NCBI GenBank assembly: GCA_016197225.1
Contig: JACPWC010000069.1
Coordinates: forward strand, 1 to 62,116
Origin: Chloroflexota bacterium
GTDB taxonomy: Bacteria > Chloroflexota > Anaerolineae > Anaerolineales > VGOW01
Direction of reading: 5' to 3'
Length of the DNA: 62,116 nucleotides
In this document: in pieces, positions 9,533-18,110 of the stretch
How positions within the stretch are numbered: the stretch's first letter is position 1
Layout: the number at the start of each line of letters is the position of its first letter
Position numbers and translations under genes: made by a program
Notes under the pieces: generated by a model
What the model saw: only the letters and a program-made list of their open reading frames with translations
Databases searched by the model: none
What the model was told of the DNA's origin: nothing

Positions 9533-9534
9533 GA

Positions 9535-10929
9535 ATGAACGTAATCTGCATTCAGGAACAAGGCCGGCTGAGTGACCGGGATCGCCAGCGGCATCATGCA
9601 TTTCCCTTCTCGGTTCCCCCCGATTCGGCGCGGCTTCGGATTCATTTCCGTTTTGCGCCGGGCGCAGTTGGGGCTTTTCAAAATTTGCTCACGCTTTCCC
9701 TTTTTGACCCGCTGGGGTTTCGTGGGGCGGCTCATCGCTGGCAGGTGGAGCAGGAGGTGTTTGTGGCCGGCGGGCAGGCCACCCCCGGTTTTTTCCCCGG
9801 CCCGGTCTACGCTGGGGAGTGGCAGGTGGTGATTGACGCACACGAAATTCTCAACGATGGAGAGGGCCGGGGCTGGTGCGAGTACGAGTTGGCCGTGACG
9901 GCAGAAGTTCAGCCTGGCGACACGCCAGCCGTTACAGACCCTCGTCGGCGAGTCGCCGGCCCAACTCAGGTTCGCCGCAAACCGGGGTGGTACAAGGGCG
10001 ACCTCCACAGCCACAGCGTCCACTGTGATGGCGGAAGCACCGTAACAGATATGGCGAGAGCCGCTGCGAGTCGCGGCCTAAATTTTCTGGCACTGACCAG
10101 CCACAACACCCTGAGCTGGCTTGCCTCAGATACAACCTGGCCGGAGGGATTGCTGGCGGTGCGCGGCATGGAGTGCACCATGTTCTTCGGCCACGCCAAT
10201 GTGCTGGGCATTAAGGAGTGGATTGACTGGCGCACGCCGAGGCGCGCGTTTGGCGTGCGCACGATCATCGAGCAGGCGCATCGGCAGGAGGCGCTCTTTG
10301 TCGTCAACCACCCGTGCGCCGTCGGCAACCCGGCTTGCACTGGTTGTCATTGGGATTTCATCGGGACTGATTTTAGTCAGGTTGATGGCTTCGAAATCTG
10401 GAACGGGCCGTGGCGCGCGGAGGGCATCTACAATCCCGCCGCGCTCGAGCTTTGGACCGACTTGCTCAACGAAGGTTTCCGCGTGACGGCGATTGCCGGG
10501 ACGGATAATCATCACGCGGAGCAATATTGGCAAAAGGACATTCCATTCACATGGGTTTACGTCGAGGGCCTCGGCGAGCGAGAAATCCTGCGGGCGTTAA
10601 GCCAGGGCCGGGCGTTTCTGTCTTGCGGGCCGGAGATATATTTCACGGCCCGAACTCCGGGCGGGTTCGAGACCTCCTTGCCCGGCGATTCGATTCCGCG
10701 AAATGAGTCCGCGACACTCGCGGTCGAGGTGCGTGAACTGGCCCCGCCGGCCACGCTCTGGCTCGTGTCCGATGGGGCTTCAAACGGGTCATGGAATCTG
10801 CAACCGCCGGGCGGCAGGGTTACGATTGAGCAGGTGTCGCCGCATCGGTGGTGTCGGCTGGAACTGCGCCAGGGCTATGACGCCGAGGGCGATCTGCTCG
10901 CCCTGACCAATCCGCTATACAAAGAGTAA
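9535..10929 (+). CDS. PHP-domain metallohydrolase, CehA/McbA-like
   Basis: 464 aa. The PHP metal motif GDLHSHSVHCDGGST is at about residue 160, followed by LTSHNTLSW, an ECTMFFGHANVLG motif and a C-terminal GTDNHH motif, giving the His/Asp/Glu set for a multinuclear metal site. The N-terminal 150 residues are beta-rich and not diagnostic. CehA/McbA proteins hydrolyse phosphoesters or esters; the substrate here is unknown. It is embedded right after a sugar permease and before an oxidoreductase, so a role in processing the imported compound is plausible. ATG 9535 is chosen because the frame upstream is a shadow of the permease gene. Confidence 0.8.
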   Translation: MNVICIQEQGRLSDRDRQRHHAFPFSVPPDSARLRIHFRFAPGAVGAFQNLLTLSLFDPLGFRGAAHRWQVEQEVFVAGGQATPGFFPGPVYAGEWQVVIDAHEILNDGEGRGWCEYELAVTAEVQPGDTPAVTDPRRRVAGPTQVRRKPGWYKGDLHSHSVHCDGGSTVTDMARAAASRGLNFLALTSHNTLSWLASDTTWPEGLLAVRGMECTMFFGHANVLGIKEWIDWRTPRRAFGVRTIIEQAHRQEALFVVNHPCAVGNPACTGCHWDFIGTDFSQVDGFEIWNGPWRAEGIYNPAALELWTDLLNEGFRVTAIAGTDNHHAEQYWQKDIPFTWVYVEGLGEREILRALSQGRAFLSCGPEIYFTARTPGGFETSLPGDSIPRNESATLAVEVRELAPPATLWLVSDGASNGSWNLQPPGGRVTIEQVSPHRWCRLELRQGYDAEGDLLALTNPLYKE

Positions 10930-10939
10930 ACGGTTCCCG

Positions 10940-12070
10940 ATGAGCAACTCCAAACGTCTGCGCGTGGGTGTGATCGGCTGTGGCGGCATCGCCCAGATGA
11001 TGCACCTGCCGTATCTGCAGAGTCTGCCCGATTTATTTGAGATCGCGGCTCTCAGCGATCTGTCGCCCGGTGTGTTGCAAGCCATAGGGGAGAAATACGG
11101 CATTCCCGAGGACTGCCGTTTTACCGACTACAAGAACTTGCTGGCTTTGGATATTGAGGCGGCGCTCGTGTTGACCGGCGGCAATCATCATCCGCAGGTG
11201 TTGGCCGCCGTTCGCGGGGGAAAACACGTTTTTGCAGAGAAGCCCCTGTGCTACACCGCGCGCGAAGCCGACGAGATTATTCACGCCGCAACCCAAACCA
11301 AATCAAAGGTGATGGTTGGCTACATGAAGCGGTACGACCCCGGCTACCTCTACGCGCAACAGAAAATTCGGGAACTGCAAGACATCCGCTATGTCCAACT
11401 CAACACGCTGCACCCGGCAGAAGATGATTTCGTGAGCATTCACGACATCCTCCACTTTGACGACGTGCCCGCCGAGGCGCTCCGGCCCATCCGCGAAGCC
11501 GAGGACAGGCAGGTTATTGAAGCAGTGGGCGAAGTCTCTCCCACCCTGCGCGCTCTCTACGCCGATCTGTTTCTGGGCAGTCTGGTACACGACTGCAACG
11601 CACTGCGCGGGTTGTTGGGCGAGCCGGAAGAAGTGTTGTTCGCGGAGCTGTGGCCTGCCGGGCAACGGGAGGCCTCTATCACGACAGTGTTGAAATATTC
11701 GGGCAATGTCCGTGCTGTTTACACATGGACTTATCTGCCAGAACTGCGCGATTATTCGCAGGAGATTGCCGTGATGTCCCCGGCCAACCGGCTGCGCATT
11801 CAGTTCCCATCACCCTATTTGAAAAATTTTCCCGCGCCGGTTGTTTTGCAGGGGATGGAAAACGGCGCGGCGTTCGAGAAGCGCGTTCAGGTGTCGTATG
11901 CAGAAGCGTTCAGGGAAGAACTCATCGCGTTTCATCACTGCATCGTGAACGACACGCCGCCGCTGACGGATGCATCCGACGCCCGCGCGGATATAGTCCT
12001 GTTGCAAAAGATTTTCGCCGCGCTCAAACCGGCGGGTCTGGGCGGTGAGGCGGCGCAGTATAACCCATGA
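10940..12070 (+). CDS. Gfo/Idh/MocA family oxidoreductase
   Basis: 376 aa NAD(P)-dependent dehydrogenase. The N-terminal Rossmann fold has VGVIGCGGIAQMMHLPYLQ (about 9-27) and the family EKPLCYT motif (about 100) with the catalytic-type Lys; GYMKRYDPGY follows. Members oxidise sugars or cyclitols such as myo-inositol (IolG). Because an IolE-like gene overlaps it by ATGA at 12067 and iolB/C/D lie downstream, an inositol-dehydrogenase-type activity is a reasonable guess, but not proven by motif alone. Confidence 0.85.
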   Translation: MSNSKRLRVGVIGCGGIAQMMHLPYLQSLPDLFEIAALSDLSPGVLQAIGEKYGIPEDCRFTDYKNLLALDIEAALVLTGGNHHPQVLAAVRGGKHVFAEKPLCYTAREADEIIHAATQTKSKVMVGYMKRYDPGYLYAQQKIRELQDIRYVQLNTLHPAEDDFVSIHDILHFDDVPAEALRPIREAEDRQVIEAVGEVSPTLRALYADLFLGSLVHDCNALRGLLGEPEEVLFAELWPAGQREASITTVLKYSGNVRAVYTWTYLPELRDYSQEIAVMSPANRLRIQFPSPYLKNFPAPVVLQGMENGAAFEKRVQVSYAEAFREELIAFHHCIVNDTPPLTDASDARADIVLLQKIFAALKPAGLGGEAAQYNP

Positions 12071-12882
12071 ACAAAATATCATTGAATTGCTCAAGCTTTG
12101 TCGCCAAACAGAACGGCTACCCCCGTCCGCATGACAGTTGGGAGACTTGTGTGCGGGCCGTCAACGAGTTCTATAGGCCGTTGGAGACGTTCGCCAAACG
12201 GTTCGAGCAACTCATTCTCGACGTGAAGGCGCTTGGGTTCGACGCGCTGGACGTGTGGACGCCGGGCCAGTTGAGTTGGCGCTGGGCAAGTGAAGAGCAT
12301 ATCGTCATCGCCCGCCGCCTGCTTGAACAACACTATATGGCGGCAACCAGCATCGGCGGGGAGTTCGGGGCCACCCGGGAGGATTTCGTGGCCGCCTGTA
12401 AACTGGCCTCCGGTGTCAAAACCCAACTCCTCAGCGGAACGACGACCCTGCTGTTTAGTGAACGCGCCTTTGTGATCGCAACGCTGAAAGAATATGATTT
12501 GCGGCTGGCGTTTGAAAACCATCCTGAGAAAACGCCGCAGGAAATGTTGGACAAGATTGGGGGCGGCGGGGAGGGCCGGATTGGAACCGCCGTTGACACC
12601 GGCTGGTATGCCACCCAGGGATACGATGCCGTCAAAGCCATCGAAGCGTTGAGCAACCATATTTTCCATGTCCACCTGAAAGACGTGCAAGCGCCAGGCG
12701 AGCATATCAACTGCGGCTACTGCCAGGGATGCGCGCCGCTGGAGGCCAGCGTCCAGGCTTTGAAAAAAATCGGCTACAGCGGCGATTACAGCGTGGAGAA
12801 TCACGCTTTTGATCATGACCCGACGGAGGAACTCAGAACTGCGCTGCCGATGTTGCGGCGCTGGCTGGCTTCGCCGCTCTAA
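12067..12882 (+). CDS. Sugar phosphate isomerase/epimerase family TIM-barrel protein, IolE-like
   Basis: 271 aa xylose-isomerase-like TIM barrel. Metal-site residues are visible in AFENHPEKTPQEML (Glu, His), TAVDTGWYATQGYD (Asp), FHVHLKDVQAPGEHINCGYCQG (His-x-His) and YSVENHAFDHDP (Glu). The family includes inosose dehydratase (IolE) and inosose isomerase (IolI). Coupled by ATGA to the Gfo/Idh gene, it could take the keto-cyclitol made by that enzyme. Which of the IolE or IolI roles it plays cannot be told from the sequence. Confidence 0.8.
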   Translation: MNKISLNCSSFVAKQNGYPRPHDSWETCVRAVNEFYRPLETFAKRFEQLILDVKALGFDALDVWTPGQLSWRWASEEHIVIARRLLEQHYMAATSIGGEFGATREDFVAACKLASGVKTQLLSGTTTLLFSERAFVIATLKEYDLRLAFENHPEKTPQEMLDKIGGGGEGRIGTAVDTGWYATQGYDAVKAIEALSNHIFHVHLKDVQAPGEHINCGYCQGCAPLEASVQALKKIGYSGDYSVENHAFDHDPTEELRTALPMLRRWLASPL

Positions 12883-12899
12883 AGGAGAATGGAATTTCA

Positions 12900-14084
12900 A
12901 TGAATCAAGTTGCAACCGCGGCCACCATGCGGCATATCAACCGTTCAGCGATCTTGGATCTAATTCGTGAAAAGGAGCCTATCTCGCGTTCCCAACTCGC
13001 TCATCTGCTTAATCTGAGTTTGCCAACCGTGATGCGCATCGTGGAGGATTTGATGGAGGAGGACCTCGTGCGCCCCAGTGGTGCCAGCGAGGCAACGCGC
13101 GGACGCCCGCGCTCACTTCTGAATTTCAACGGCAACGCCTATGCTGTCATTGGCGTGGATTTGGGGGGAACCAAGATGGTTGGCGCTTTGGCCGATCTGT
13201 CCGGGAATATTCGGCATGAGATTTACCTTCCTCACGAGAATGGCAGTGACGACCACGTGGAGCGTTTATGCGAACTGATTGAACAACTTCTGAACACTCC
13301 ACGCCCTCCCGGGCAGAGAATCCGAGGCGTTGGCGTTGGCGCCCCGGGCCTCACGCTTAGCCCCGAGGGAACGGTCATCTGGGCGCCAAGCCTGAACTGG
13401 CGTGACCTTCCACTTCAAAAGATCCTGACCGAGCGCTTCGATCTCCCCGTCTTTGTTGAGAATGATGTCAACCTGGCCGCCCTCGGCGAATGGGGATTTG
13501 GCGCAGGACGCGGCGCTAACAACCTGATTTGCATCGCGGTGGGGACAGGGATCGGCGCAGGCGTTATGATTGGCGGCTCCCTCTTTCGAGGCTATCACCA
13601 GGGCGCTGGCGAGATTGGATACATGCTACCAGGCGTCCAATTCTTGGGGCGGCGCCATGATCAATTTGGCGCGCTGGAGAGCCTGGCCTCTGGAACCGGG
13701 ATTGCAGAGCGGGCCTGCCAGCTGTTGACTGAGGAGGGAAGACATGAGGAAGCCCGGGGCTTGACCGCTGAGGATGTCTTCAACGCGGCCCGTCGGGATG
13801 AGATGTGGGCTAAAAAGATTGTTGCCGAGACGGCTGATTTCTTAGGCCTGGCTGTCGGCAACATTGCCTCTATTCTTGACCCGGAGGTAGTTATCTTGGG
13901 CGGGGGTGTCGCCAAATCGGCGGACCTGCTGATCCCGTTGATCCTGAAACGGCTAGAGGGAGTGGTACCTTTCCTGCCCCGCCTGGTCGCATCGCCGCTC
14001 GACCGCCGGGCGGCGGTGATGGGGGCCATCGTGCTCGTGTTGAACGGAACGACGGAATACTATGTGGTCAAGCGAGTACACTAA
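12900..14084 (+). CDS. ROK family transcriptional regulator
   Basis: 394 aa. An N-terminal winged helix-turn-helix (about 12-65: ILDLIREKEPISRSQLAHLLNLSLPTVMRIVEDL) precedes a ROK sugar-kinase fold with the phosphate motif VIGVDLGGTKM (about 82) and GVGAPG. The usual ROK zinc motif (CxCGxxGCxE) is absent: the matching region reads AGEIGYMLPGVQFLGRRHD with no Cys, so the metal-linked architecture must differ. ATG 12900 follows AAAGGAGA. It probably represses the neighbouring sugar/cyclitol genes in response to a sugar. Confidence 0.88.
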   Translation: MNQVATAATMRHINRSAILDLIREKEPISRSQLAHLLNLSLPTVMRIVEDLMEEDLVRPSGASEATRGRPRSLLNFNGNAYAVIGVDLGGTKMVGALADLSGNIRHEIYLPHENGSDDHVERLCELIEQLLNTPRPPGQRIRGVGVGAPGLTLSPEGTVIWAPSLNWRDLPLQKILTERFDLPVFVENDVNLAALGEWGFGAGRGANNLICIAVGTGIGAGVMIGGSLFRGYHQGAGEIGYMLPGVQFLGRRHDQFGALESLASGTGIAERACQLLTEEGRHEEARGLTAEDVFNAARRDEMWAKKIVAETADFLGLAVGNIASILDPEVVILGGGVAKSADLLIPLILKRLEGVVPFLPRLVASPLDRRAAVMGAIVLVLNGTTEYYVVKRVH

Positions 14085-14090
14085 GGGCTT

Positions 14091-14121
14091 GACCCTAAAG
14101 GTCTCGAAGACCTTTAGGGTC
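14091..14121. repeat. Perfect hairpin after the ROK gene
   Basis: GACCCTAAAGGTCT (14091-14104) and AGACCTTTAGGGTC (14108-14121) form a 14-bp perfect stem with a 3-nt loop. There is no T-run, so it is not a classical rho-independent terminator. It shares the AGACCT core with the hairpin at 7748, which suggests a dispersed palindromic repeat. Confidence 0.75.
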
Positions 14122-14166
14122 GGGATAAATCATAACGGAAACCGTACTAACTAATGGAGGTTGGCT

Positions 14167-15210
14167 ATGGCCGAAATGACCTCACTCGAACGGTGCATGA
14201 CAGTATTGAAGGGCGGCATCCCCGACCGGGTGCCGGTTTGCCTGGAGAACTTCATGCACGCGGCCACCATCGGTGGTTACACCATCCGCGACTACTGCCT
14301 CGACGGGGAGAAAATGGCCGATGCGCACATCAAGGCCTGGCAGAAGTTCGGACATGACATGATTGATGTGGAGAATGGCGTAGCGGCGCTGGCTCAAGCT
14401 GTGGGCTGTGGGGTTGATTTTACGGAAGACGCCGCCCCGTGGGTGATTGCCCCAGCCATCGAAAGCCTGGAGGAGGTAGATAAGCTCAAACCCATTGACC
14501 CTTATCAGGATGGGACGCTCCCCGAAGTTATCAAGGCCACCCGGCTCATTTCCAAAGAACTGGGACATCATGTCTGCCTTCTGTCTGAAGCCGATCAGGG
14601 GCCGTTCAGCCTGGCGTCACATATCGTTAGCCCGGCAGAGTTGTTGCCGGCTTTGCTGGATCCCGACAAAGAGTCTTTAATTCATCGCCTGCTGGAATAT
14701 TCTACCGAACAAGTGCTCCGCTACGCTCGTGCGCTGACCGACGCGGGGGCGCACCTGACCATGATGGGCGAAAGCATCGCCGGCCCCGACGTGTGTTCGC
14801 CCGACGTGTACAGTCGCTTTGCTTTTCCATACGAAAAGCGCATCATCGAAACCCTTCGAACGGATGGCAAAGAAATCGGGATGCATATCTGCGGCAACGC
14901 CACCAAAATCATCGAGCCAATGGTGGGCACTGGCAGCATTTTTTTGCAGGTGGATTACAAGATAGATCGCGATGCCTGCAAACGGACGGCGCAGGGCAAG
15001 ACAACATTGATCGGCACGGTGGACCCGAGTGGCGTCATGGCTCTGGGCACGCCTGAGAACGTGTCAGAAATGGCCCGCTACGATATTGAACACTTGGGCA
15101 GTGGCGGCGGTTTTATCCTCAGCCCGGGCTGCGTCTTGCCTCACACTACCCCCGATGAGAATGTTTTTGCTCTGCTGGAGACGGCTCGAACCTTCGGCCA
15201 ATACGCCTAA
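14167..15210 (+). CDS. Uroporphyrinogen decarboxylase (URO-D) family methyltransferase homologue
   Basis: 347 aa, normal family length. It keeps the zinc-type motif of MtaA/MtbA/CmuA-like corrinoid methyltransferases: HICGNAT (about 240) and a C-terminal SPGC (about 322), plus GTVDPSGVMALGTPE. True HemE enzymes instead carry an arginine-rich N-terminal substrate site, which is not seen. It closely resembles the protein at 27611, for example GESIAGPDVCSP in place of GESLAGPDVCSP and DPSGVMALGTPE in both. ATG 14167 follows GGAGG at 14156-14160. It lies apart from the other four paralogues, between the ROK and LacI regulators. Confidence 0.85.
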   Translation: MAEMTSLERCMTVLKGGIPDRVPVCLENFMHAATIGGYTIRDYCLDGEKMADAHIKAWQKFGHDMIDVENGVAALAQAVGCGVDFTEDAAPWVIAPAIESLEEVDKLKPIDPYQDGTLPEVIKATRLISKELGHHVCLLSEADQGPFSLASHIVSPAELLPALLDPDKESLIHRLLEYSTEQVLRYARALTDAGAHLTMMGESIAGPDVCSPDVYSRFAFPYEKRIIETLRTDGKEIGMHICGNATKIIEPMVGTGSIFLQVDYKIDRDACKRTAQGKTTLIGTVDPSGVMALGTPENVSEMARYDIEHLGSGGGFILSPGCVLPHTTPDENVFALLETARTFGQYA

Positions 15211-15248
15211 GAATCTGTAGCGCCCGCCCAAGCAAATGAGATTAGTGC

Positions 15249-15277
15249 TTGACATGGAAATTGTTATTTCATATACT
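15249..15277 (+). promoter_or_regulatory. Strong sigma70 promoter of the LacI-family gene
   Basis: TTGACA (15249-15254), a 17-nt spacer and TATACT (15272-15277) match the consensus in 11 of 12 bases at optimal spacing. The -10 directly abuts tandem operator-like dyads, so the promoter would be blocked when they are occupied. Confidence 0.8.
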
Positions 15278-15303
15278 GATACCGGTGTCAGATACCGATG
15301 TCA
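15277..15303. promoter_or_regulatory. Tandem LacI-type operators
   Basis: TGATACCGGTGTCA (15277-15290) is a near-perfect 14-bp dyad with the central CG typical of LacI-family operators. AGATACCGATGTCA (15290-15303) repeats it immediately downstream, sharing one base. They overlap the start region of the promoter just upstream of the LacI-type gene, which suggests autorepression. Confidence 0.7.
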
Positions 15304-15340
15304 TTCTGGAAATTTCGCTCGGATTTTTCCTTTTTGGATA

Positions 15341-16351
15341 ATGCCTACCATTCGTGATATAGCCGCCAAGTCCGGTGTTTCAGTCAAGACTGTTTCTCGC
15401 ATCATCAATAACGAGCCGATGGTTGGGGAAGAGACGCGCGCCCGAGTCCAAGCCGTAATGGAAGATCTGGCCTATGTCCCCAATATCATGGCTCAACGTC
15501 TGGCGCGTGGTCGCTCGAAGGTGATCGGCCTCCTTTTCAACAACGCGACCTGGGCTTATTTGAGCGATGTCTTGGAGGCAAGCTTGGAAGTTGCCCGCCA
15601 GCGCGGGTATGGGATCATGACCCGCCTTGTTGACGTGAGCAAGCCCGCCGATCGCGAAGAGTTGTTGCGTATGGTCGCGCAACAACGGGCGGAAGGGTAT
15701 CTCTTCACACCGCCGTGCGACAACGCGCCAGAACTCCTTGATACACTCCAAAAGAGAAATATCCCGTTCATCCGCCTGACGCCCCATGATCGCCAGTTAC
15801 CTCTGCCGCACGTCTCGGCGAGCGATTACCGAGGCGCGCGGGACATGGCCGAACACCTCTTGTCGCTGGGACACCAGCGCATTGGCTTCATCATGGGTAA
15901 TCCCGATCACCATGCCAGTCATGACCGTCTGGCGGGTTTCCGGGACGCCTTGCAGGCACATCAGGCGCCCTTTGATCCAACTCTGATACGTCAAGGAGAC
16001 TGGTCGTTCAAATCTGGAATCTCCTGCGGGCGCGAACTCCTAGAAATGAGCCTGCGACCCACCGCCATTTTTGCCAGCAACGACGATATGGCCGCCGGGG
16101 CGCTCAATGTGGCGCATCGTCTGGGAATATCAATCCCTAAAGAACTGTCGGTGGCCGGGTTCGACGATGTGCCCCTCGCAGAGCAGGTCTGGCCGCCCCT
16201 GACCACCGTGCGCCAGCCCATCCACCAGATCGCCAGACTGGCCACCACTCTACTGATCGATCTGCTGGAAGGAAAAACCCTGCCCGTCTTGCATCACGAA
16301 CTGCCCACCGAACTCGTTCTTCGAGAATCAACCGGCAAGGCGGCCTTTTGA
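15341..16351 (+). CDS. LacI family transcriptional regulator
   Basis: 336 aa from ATG 15341. The N-terminal helix-turn-helix PTIRDIAAKSGVSVKTVSRIINN and hinge RLARGRSKVIGLLF are textbook LacI/GalR; the C-terminal periplasmic-binding-like domain includes GHQRIGFIMGNPDHHASHDRLAGF and FASNDDMAAGAL. An upstream in-frame ATG at 15236 would place the promoter and operators inside the coding region, so the later start is preferred. It sits just before a sugar ABC operon and probably controls it along with itself. Confidence 0.93.
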   Translation: MPTIRDIAAKSGVSVKTVSRIINNEPMVGEETRARVQAVMEDLAYVPNIMAQRLARGRSKVIGLLFNNATWAYLSDVLEASLEVARQRGYGIMTRLVDVSKPADREELLRMVAQQRAEGYLFTPPCDNAPELLDTLQKRNIPFIRLTPHDRQLPLPHVSASDYRGARDMAEHLLSLGHQRIGFIMGNPDHHASHDRLAGFRDALQAHQAPFDPTLIRQGDWSFKSGISCGRELLEMSLRPTAIFASNDDMAAGALNVAHRLGISIPKELSVAGFDDVPLAEQVWPPLTTVRQPIHQIARLATTLLIDLLEGKTLPVLHHELPTELVLRESTGKAAF

Positions 16352-16487
16352 AAAGAGGATGAGGAAGATTGAGTTCAAATTTTGCTCGGGCAGAATAGGA
16401 GGTGACAGCCGACAAGATAACCCAGACTTCACAACGACACCGAACCGTTGAATTGTCCCCGCATAATGAAACAAGGAGGAGTTCCAA

Positions 16488-17966
16488 ATGAAACCGCGAC
16501 ACTCTCTTCTAACAGCACTGACCCTTGTGGCTGTGCTGGTAACCAGTTGTGCGCCGGCCCAACCGACGGCCACCACTGCGCCCGAGCCGACCAAGGCCCC
16601 CGAACCGACGAAAGCGCCCGAGCCAACAGCCGCCCCGGCGTTTGATTTCGGTATTGAGATGTCTCCGGAGGCCATTGCCTATTACACCCCCGGTCGTTTC
16701 GACGGGCAGAAAATCACTGTCGTCCTCAGCGCCTTTTTCCACGGCGAGGATCGGGCGGTGGAGAAACTGCGCAAGGAGTTCGAAGAACTGACCGGAGCCA
16801 CAGTGGAGTTCGTTCCCCTTCCCGGCGATCAAATCTACGACCTGACTCGGCTGGAGTTGGTGAACAACTCCGGCATCTACGACTTGACGCACACGGGCGC
16901 GGGCGGTGCCAAGGACTTCGGACTGAGCGGCTATCTCGTCGAACTGCCCAAGCCCCCGGACGTTGACGATTTCTATGCCGCCGACATCGCCCAGTACAGT
17001 ATCGCCGGCAAACTATACGGCCTGCCGATGATCGCCGACACCAACCTGCTGTATTGGAATACGGAACTATTCGAGAAAGCCGGGCTGGATCCCAAGAAGC
17101 CCCCGGAAACATACGACCAGTTCCGCGAATACGCGATCAAGTTGACGACGGACAAGAACGGCAAGCACCCCGGCGAAGACGGCTTCGACCCGAACAACAT
17201 CGAAGTCTACGGGTCGGTCTACAAGGGCATCGCCAATCTGGCCAGCACCTGGGAATGGTACAACTATCTGTATGCCTTCGGCGGGCGGGAGTTCGACAAA
17301 GACTACAACCCCACCCTCAACTCGCCCGAGGCGGTGGCGGCGCTTACCTGGCTCACCGATAACCAGAACAAGTATCACATCTACCCGCTCGATACCGTCA
17401 CTATGGACTACAGCGAGTTTGACACGCTGATCGCTCAGGGCCGGGCCGCCATGGCCATCAACTGGCCCTACCTGTGGGGCATCGTCCAGGACCCGGCGCA
17501 GTCCAAAGTCGTGGACAAGATCATGGTCGGGCGCAAGCCGGGCCAGGTGATTCACGGCGGCAACATCGGCGGCTGGTCGTGGAACGTCTTCAAAATGAGC
17601 AAGAACCCGGAACTGGCTATTGCCTTTGCCAAATGGATGAGCTCCCCCCACGCCGGGTTGGCCTTTGCCGAGGGCAAGGACGGCAACCCTGTGCGTCTGT
17701 CTGTGGCGGAAATCTGGGCAAAGCAAGACCCCACCCTGCTCAACGCCATCAACGTCAACCTGGGAGATGGCCTCGGCGTGCAGTGGTTGGACACCGGCCC
17801 CTCGTGGCTAGAGGTCGAGGATGTTCAGGTGGCCGCCATCCAGGCCGCCCTCACCGGAGCGAAAGATCCGCAGACCGCTCTGGATGACGCGAACGAGGAG
17901 ATCAAAGCTATCCTGGAAAAGAACAAGTTCTTCAGCGAGGCGCTGCCCAAGTTACAAGGCAAGTAG
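16488..17966 (+). CDS. Carbohydrate ABC transporter substrate-binding lipoprotein
   Basis: 492 aa. The leader ends in VLVTSC (Cys about residue 20) and is followed by a linker with three copies of an EPTKAPEPT-like repeat. The body is family 1 solute-binding: FRGEDRAVEKLRKEFEELTG-like N-lobe, LYGLPMIADTNLLYWNTELFEKAGLDP, GRAAMAINWPYLWGIVQ and IGGWSWNVFKMSKNPELAIAFAKWM. ATG 16488 follows AAGGAGGAG. It heads the second sugar importer of the window; the ligand is unknown, though a cyclitol or galactosyl-cyclitol would fit the downstream genes. Confidence 0.92.
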   Translation: MKPRHSLLTALTLVAVLVTSCAPAQPTATTAPEPTKAPEPTKAPEPTAAPAFDFGIEMSPEAIAYYTPGRFDGQKITVVLSAFFHGEDRAVEKLRKEFEELTGATVEFVPLPGDQIYDLTRLELVNNSGIYDLTHTGAGGAKDFGLSGYLVELPKPPDVDDFYAADIAQYSIAGKLYGLPMIADTNLLYWNTELFEKAGLDPKKPPETYDQFREYAIKLTTDKNGKHPGEDGFDPNNIEVYGSVYKGIANLASTWEWYNYLYAFGGREFDKDYNPTLNSPEAVAALTWLTDNQNKYHIYPLDTVTMDYSEFDTLIAQGRAAMAINWPYLWGIVQDPAQSKVVDKIMVGRKPGQVIHGGNIGGWSWNVFKMSKNPELAIAFAKWMSSPHAGLAFAEGKDGNPVRLSVAEIWAKQDPTLLNAINVNLGDGLGVQWLDTGPSWLEVEDVQVAAIQAALTGAKDPQTALDDANEEIKAILEKNKFFSEALPKLQGK

Positions 17967-17994
17967 ACACCAGCCTCTTCTTCTCTCGCTCACT

Positions 17995-18088
17995 GGCATG
18001 GGAGACGGCGCCTCCCGTGCCAACTTTAGCGCCTGTAGAGATTTTCTCGCACACGCTCTCCTGTGTGAGGCGCTGGGGGCCAGCCCCC
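17995..18088. repeat. Two intercistronic hairpins between binding protein and permease
   Basis: GGCATGGGAG (17995-18004) pairs with CTCCCGTGCC (18012-18021), allowing one G-T pair, and GGGGGC (18075-18080) pairs with GCCCCC (18083-18088). They fill the 144-bp gap between the solute-binding and permease genes. This placement is typical of structures that make the binding protein more abundant than the channel. Confidence 0.6.
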
Positions 18089-18110
18089 GGCGACTCTGGC
18101 TGTAGAATCA

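Noticed and set aside
8842-9534. Upstream extension of the PHP-domain gene in the same frame
   Set aside because: The frame overlaps the permease gene and encodes no conserved sequence; ATG 9535 fits the spacing and homology.
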